NCBI GenBank assembly: GCA_028694565.1
Contig: JAQVKR010000144.1
Span: forward strand, 1 to 6,950
Source: Gammaproteobacteria bacterium
Lineage (GTDB): Bacteria > Pseudomonadota > Gammaproteobacteria > DSM-26407
Reading direction: 5' to 3'
Length of the DNA stretch: 6,950 nucleotides
The notes below the pieces were generated by a model. That model ran no database searches. It saw only the letters and a program-made list of their open reading frames with translations, and was not told the origin of the DNA. A program made the translations under genes and the position numbers. The stretch's first letter is position 1; every line of letters begins with the position of its first letter. This document shows positions 5,618 through 6,950 of the stretch, one piece after another.

Positions 5618-6130
5618 TCATACGCCCCCGCCGTGGATGGTTTCGTAGTAAAGCTTTTCCAGCTCCGCCTTGTGGCGGGTCTCCTCGTCGGCAAGAAACT
5701 CGAACAGCTCGCGCACCGGTCCCGGCTCCACGCTCCCGGCGAGGCTCCGGTACTGCTCCATGGCCGCCTGTTCGCGGCCGAGGGCGTATTGCAGGATGGC
5801 CTGGTCGTCGGGCTCCGCGCCCAGTTCGGGGGCCTGGATGCAGTCGGAGAAACGGGTGTCCGAGGCGGGCGCCTCCACCCGCGCGCGCAGCTGTTCGGCG
5901 ATGTCGCCGCGGGCGGCGAGATCGCTGAACAGGTCGTAGTGGCGCTGCTCCTCCTCGGCGAGCTCTTCCACCAGGTAGCGGATGCGCTTGCTTACCCTGG
6001 GGATCAGGCCGCGGTAGAAGTCGCGCGCGCTGGCCTCGAAGGAGGCCGCCACCGCCAGGATCTCCCCCAGGGTCTTCCTGGCGCGGATGCGATCAATCCC
6101 GTGCACCCCGCCCTCGCCGTGTTCGCTCAC
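5618..6130 (-). CDS. Rubrerythrin/ferritin-like diiron four-helix protein
   Basis: This is a 170-residue, helical, cytoplasmic protein with no signal peptide. Two repeated metal motifs indicate a ferritin-like diiron bundle: E32 in FEASARDFY and E61-x-x-H64 (EELAEEEQRH) in the first half, E120 in GREQAAMEQY and E150-x-x-H153 (DEETRH) in the second. This matches the rubrerythrin core, whose members reduce hydrogen peroxide or store and sense iron. The C-terminal rubredoxin domain with its Cys-x-x-Cys pairs is absent; there is one cysteine (C97). I chose the GTG at 6130 because it overlaps the upstream stop as GTGA and has GGGAG eight bases before it. The frame stays open upstream to about 6496, but that part is a shadow of the flavoprotein gene. 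It probably receives electrons from the coupled flavoprotein. Confidence 0.88.
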   Translation of the reverse strand: MSEHGEGGVHGIDRIRARKTLGEILAVAASFEASARDFYRGLIPRVSKRIRYLVEELAEEEQRHYDLFSDLAARGDIAEQLRARVEAPASDTRFSDCIQAPELGAEPDDQAILQYALGREQAAMEQYRSLAGSVEPGPVRELFEFLADEETRHKAELEKLYYETIHGGGV

Positions 6131-6950
6131 TGCGCGCTCTCCCGTTGCTCCAGCCAGGCATGGATGCCGGCCGCCACCCGATGCCCGTCGGCCACGGCGT
6201 GAACCACGTCGGGGCCGTTCACCATGTCGCCGGCGGCCCACAGCCAGGGCTCGCTGGTGCGCCCGTCGGCGTCCACCCGGAGGCGCCCGCGCCGCCACTC
6301 CAGCTGCTCGGTGAGCGCCTCGCCCAGCAGCGCCGTGTCGGCCATCTGGCCGATGGCCTCGACCACCATCTCCGCCTCGTGCAGGCGCTCGTCGGACTCG
6401 TCGTAGACCGGCGCGAAGCGCCCCTGGGCGTCGAAGATGGACTTCACCCGCCAGCTGCGCAGTCCCACCAGGTTGCCGGCCCCGTCCACCACGCACTCCC
6501 GCGGCCCGCGGGCATCGAGAATCTCGATCTCCTCCTCGGCCGCCTCCAGCACCTCGCTGGCGTCCGCCAGGAAGTGGCTGCGCGCCTCCAGCGCGGTGAC
6601 GGTGACCCGTGCCGCGCCGTACTCCCGGCGCTGCAGGCGGGCCAGGGTACGGGCGATGTCCATGGCCACGTTGCCGCCGCCGATGACCACCGCGCTGCGC
6701 GGGGTGCCGAACGCCTCCCCGGCGGTGGCCTGGCGCAGCAGGGTCACCGCCTTGCGCACCTGGGGATGATCCGAGTTGGGAATGCGGGTGGAGCGGCCGA
6801 ACTGCAGCCCCAGGGCCAGCACCACGGCGTCGAAGTCGCGCCGCAGCTCCTCCAGGGTGATGTCCGTTCCCACCCAGGCTCCACAGCGGATATCCACTCC
6901 CACCGAGCGGATGGCGTCGATATCCTGGTCCAGCCGGGCATAGGGCAGGC
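6127..6950 (-). CDS. NAD(P)H-dependent FAD oxidoreductase, glutamate synthase small-subunit (GltD) type, partial
   Basis: This is the C-terminal 274 or so residues of a soluble flavoprotein; the N-terminus lies beyond the right edge. The first visible codons read LPYARLDQDIDAIRSVGVDIRCG, then DITLEELRRDFDAVVLALG, both characteristic of GltD-like enzymes. The pyridine nucleotide Rossmann motif is VVIGGGNVAMDIARTLARL (about 6645-6700). The closing FAD motif is LWAAGDMVNGPDVVHAVADGHRVAAGIHAWL (about 6145-6235). GltD-type proteins pass electrons from NAD(P)H through FAD to iron-sulfur or other partners and occur in many complexes besides glutamate synthase. No large glutamate synthase subunit is visible here. 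The stop overlaps the ferritin-like start (GTGA), which suggests a functional pair. Any N-terminal iron-sulfur cysteines cannot be seen. Confidence 0.9.
   Translation of the reverse strand, partial: LPYARLDQDIDAIRSVGVDIRCGAWVGTDITLEELRRDFDAVVLALGLQFGRSTRIPNSDHPQVRKAVTLLRQATAGEAFGTPRSAVVIGGGNVAMDIARTLARLQRREYGAARVTVTALEARSHFLADASEVLEAAEEEIEILDARGPRECVVDGAGNLVGLRSWRVKSIFDAQGRFAPVYDESDERLHEAEMVVEAIGQMADTALLGEALTEQLEWRRGRLRVDADGRTSEPWLWAAGDMVNGPDVVHAVADGHRVAAGIHAWLEQRESAQ

Noticed and set aside
4750..5694. Minus-strand open frame of about 314 codons across the cytochrome gene
   Set aside because: It is antisense to a cytochrome with signal peptide, CxxCH motif and a strong ribosome binding site, and its own product shows no domain.
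5423..6202. Plus-strand open frame opposite the ferritin-like gene
   Set aside because: Antisense shadow of a gene with conserved diiron motifs, and it overlaps the end of the cytochrome in another frame.
6131..6496. N-terminal extension or fusion of the ferritin-like protein
   Set aside because: The extra residues are the out-of-frame image of the flavoprotein. The GTGA overlap and GGGAG site support a start at 6130.

Overview
The window is a GC-rich bacterial stretch (roughly 70% G+C by eye). Coding style, protein resemblances and the mix of a tripartite tricarboxylate transporter, a periplasmic c-type cytochrome and a flavoprotein/ferritin-like pair suggest a proteobacterium with respiratory metabolism. 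A high-GC gamma- or betaproteobacterium is my best guess, but the sequence alone does not settle it.

Layout from left to right. (1) Positions 1-31 hold the first ten codons of a minus-strand gene that runs off the left edge. It has a strong ribosome binding site, and a plausible promoter lies about 185 bases upstream. (2) Positions 32-430 contain no convincing complete gene. They hold that leader, two adjacent G-quadruplex-type motifs (283-312 and 345-371) and two perfect GC-rich hairpins just past the end of the next operon. (3) Positions 431-4657 are one minus-strand operon, transcribed right to left: tctC (periplasmic solute receptor), tctA (large membrane subunit), tctB (small membrane subunit) and a stand-alone ATP-grasp ligase-like gene. 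tctA and tctB overlap by four bases (ATGA). A sigma70-like promoter for the operon sits at 4749-4778. (4) Positions 4658-5097 form a 440-base divergent control region with several inverted repeats. (5) Positions 5098-5517 (+) encode a small exported mono-haem cytochrome c. (6) Positions 5518-5617 separate convergent genes and contain an 18-base perfect palindrome. (7) Positions 5618-6950 (-) carry a flavoprotein related to the small subunit of glutamate synthase, cut by the right edge, and a rubrerythrin-like diiron protein whose GTG start overlaps the flavoprotein stop (GTGA).

How the genes may work together. TctC would capture an organic anion, probably a carboxylate, in the periplasm and TctA/TctB would import it. 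The ATP-grasp protein at the end of the operon could couple that carboxylate to an amine or thiol, or be a passenger; the sequence shows linkage only. The flavoprotein and the ferritin-like protein look translationally coupled, which fits an NAD(P)H-to-flavin-to-diiron electron chain, for example for peroxide removal. The cytochrome is a single-gene unit with no visible partner. The most unusual item is the ATP-grasp gene attached to a transporter operon with C-A-B gene order. I see no mobile element, CRISPR array, tRNA or rRNA.
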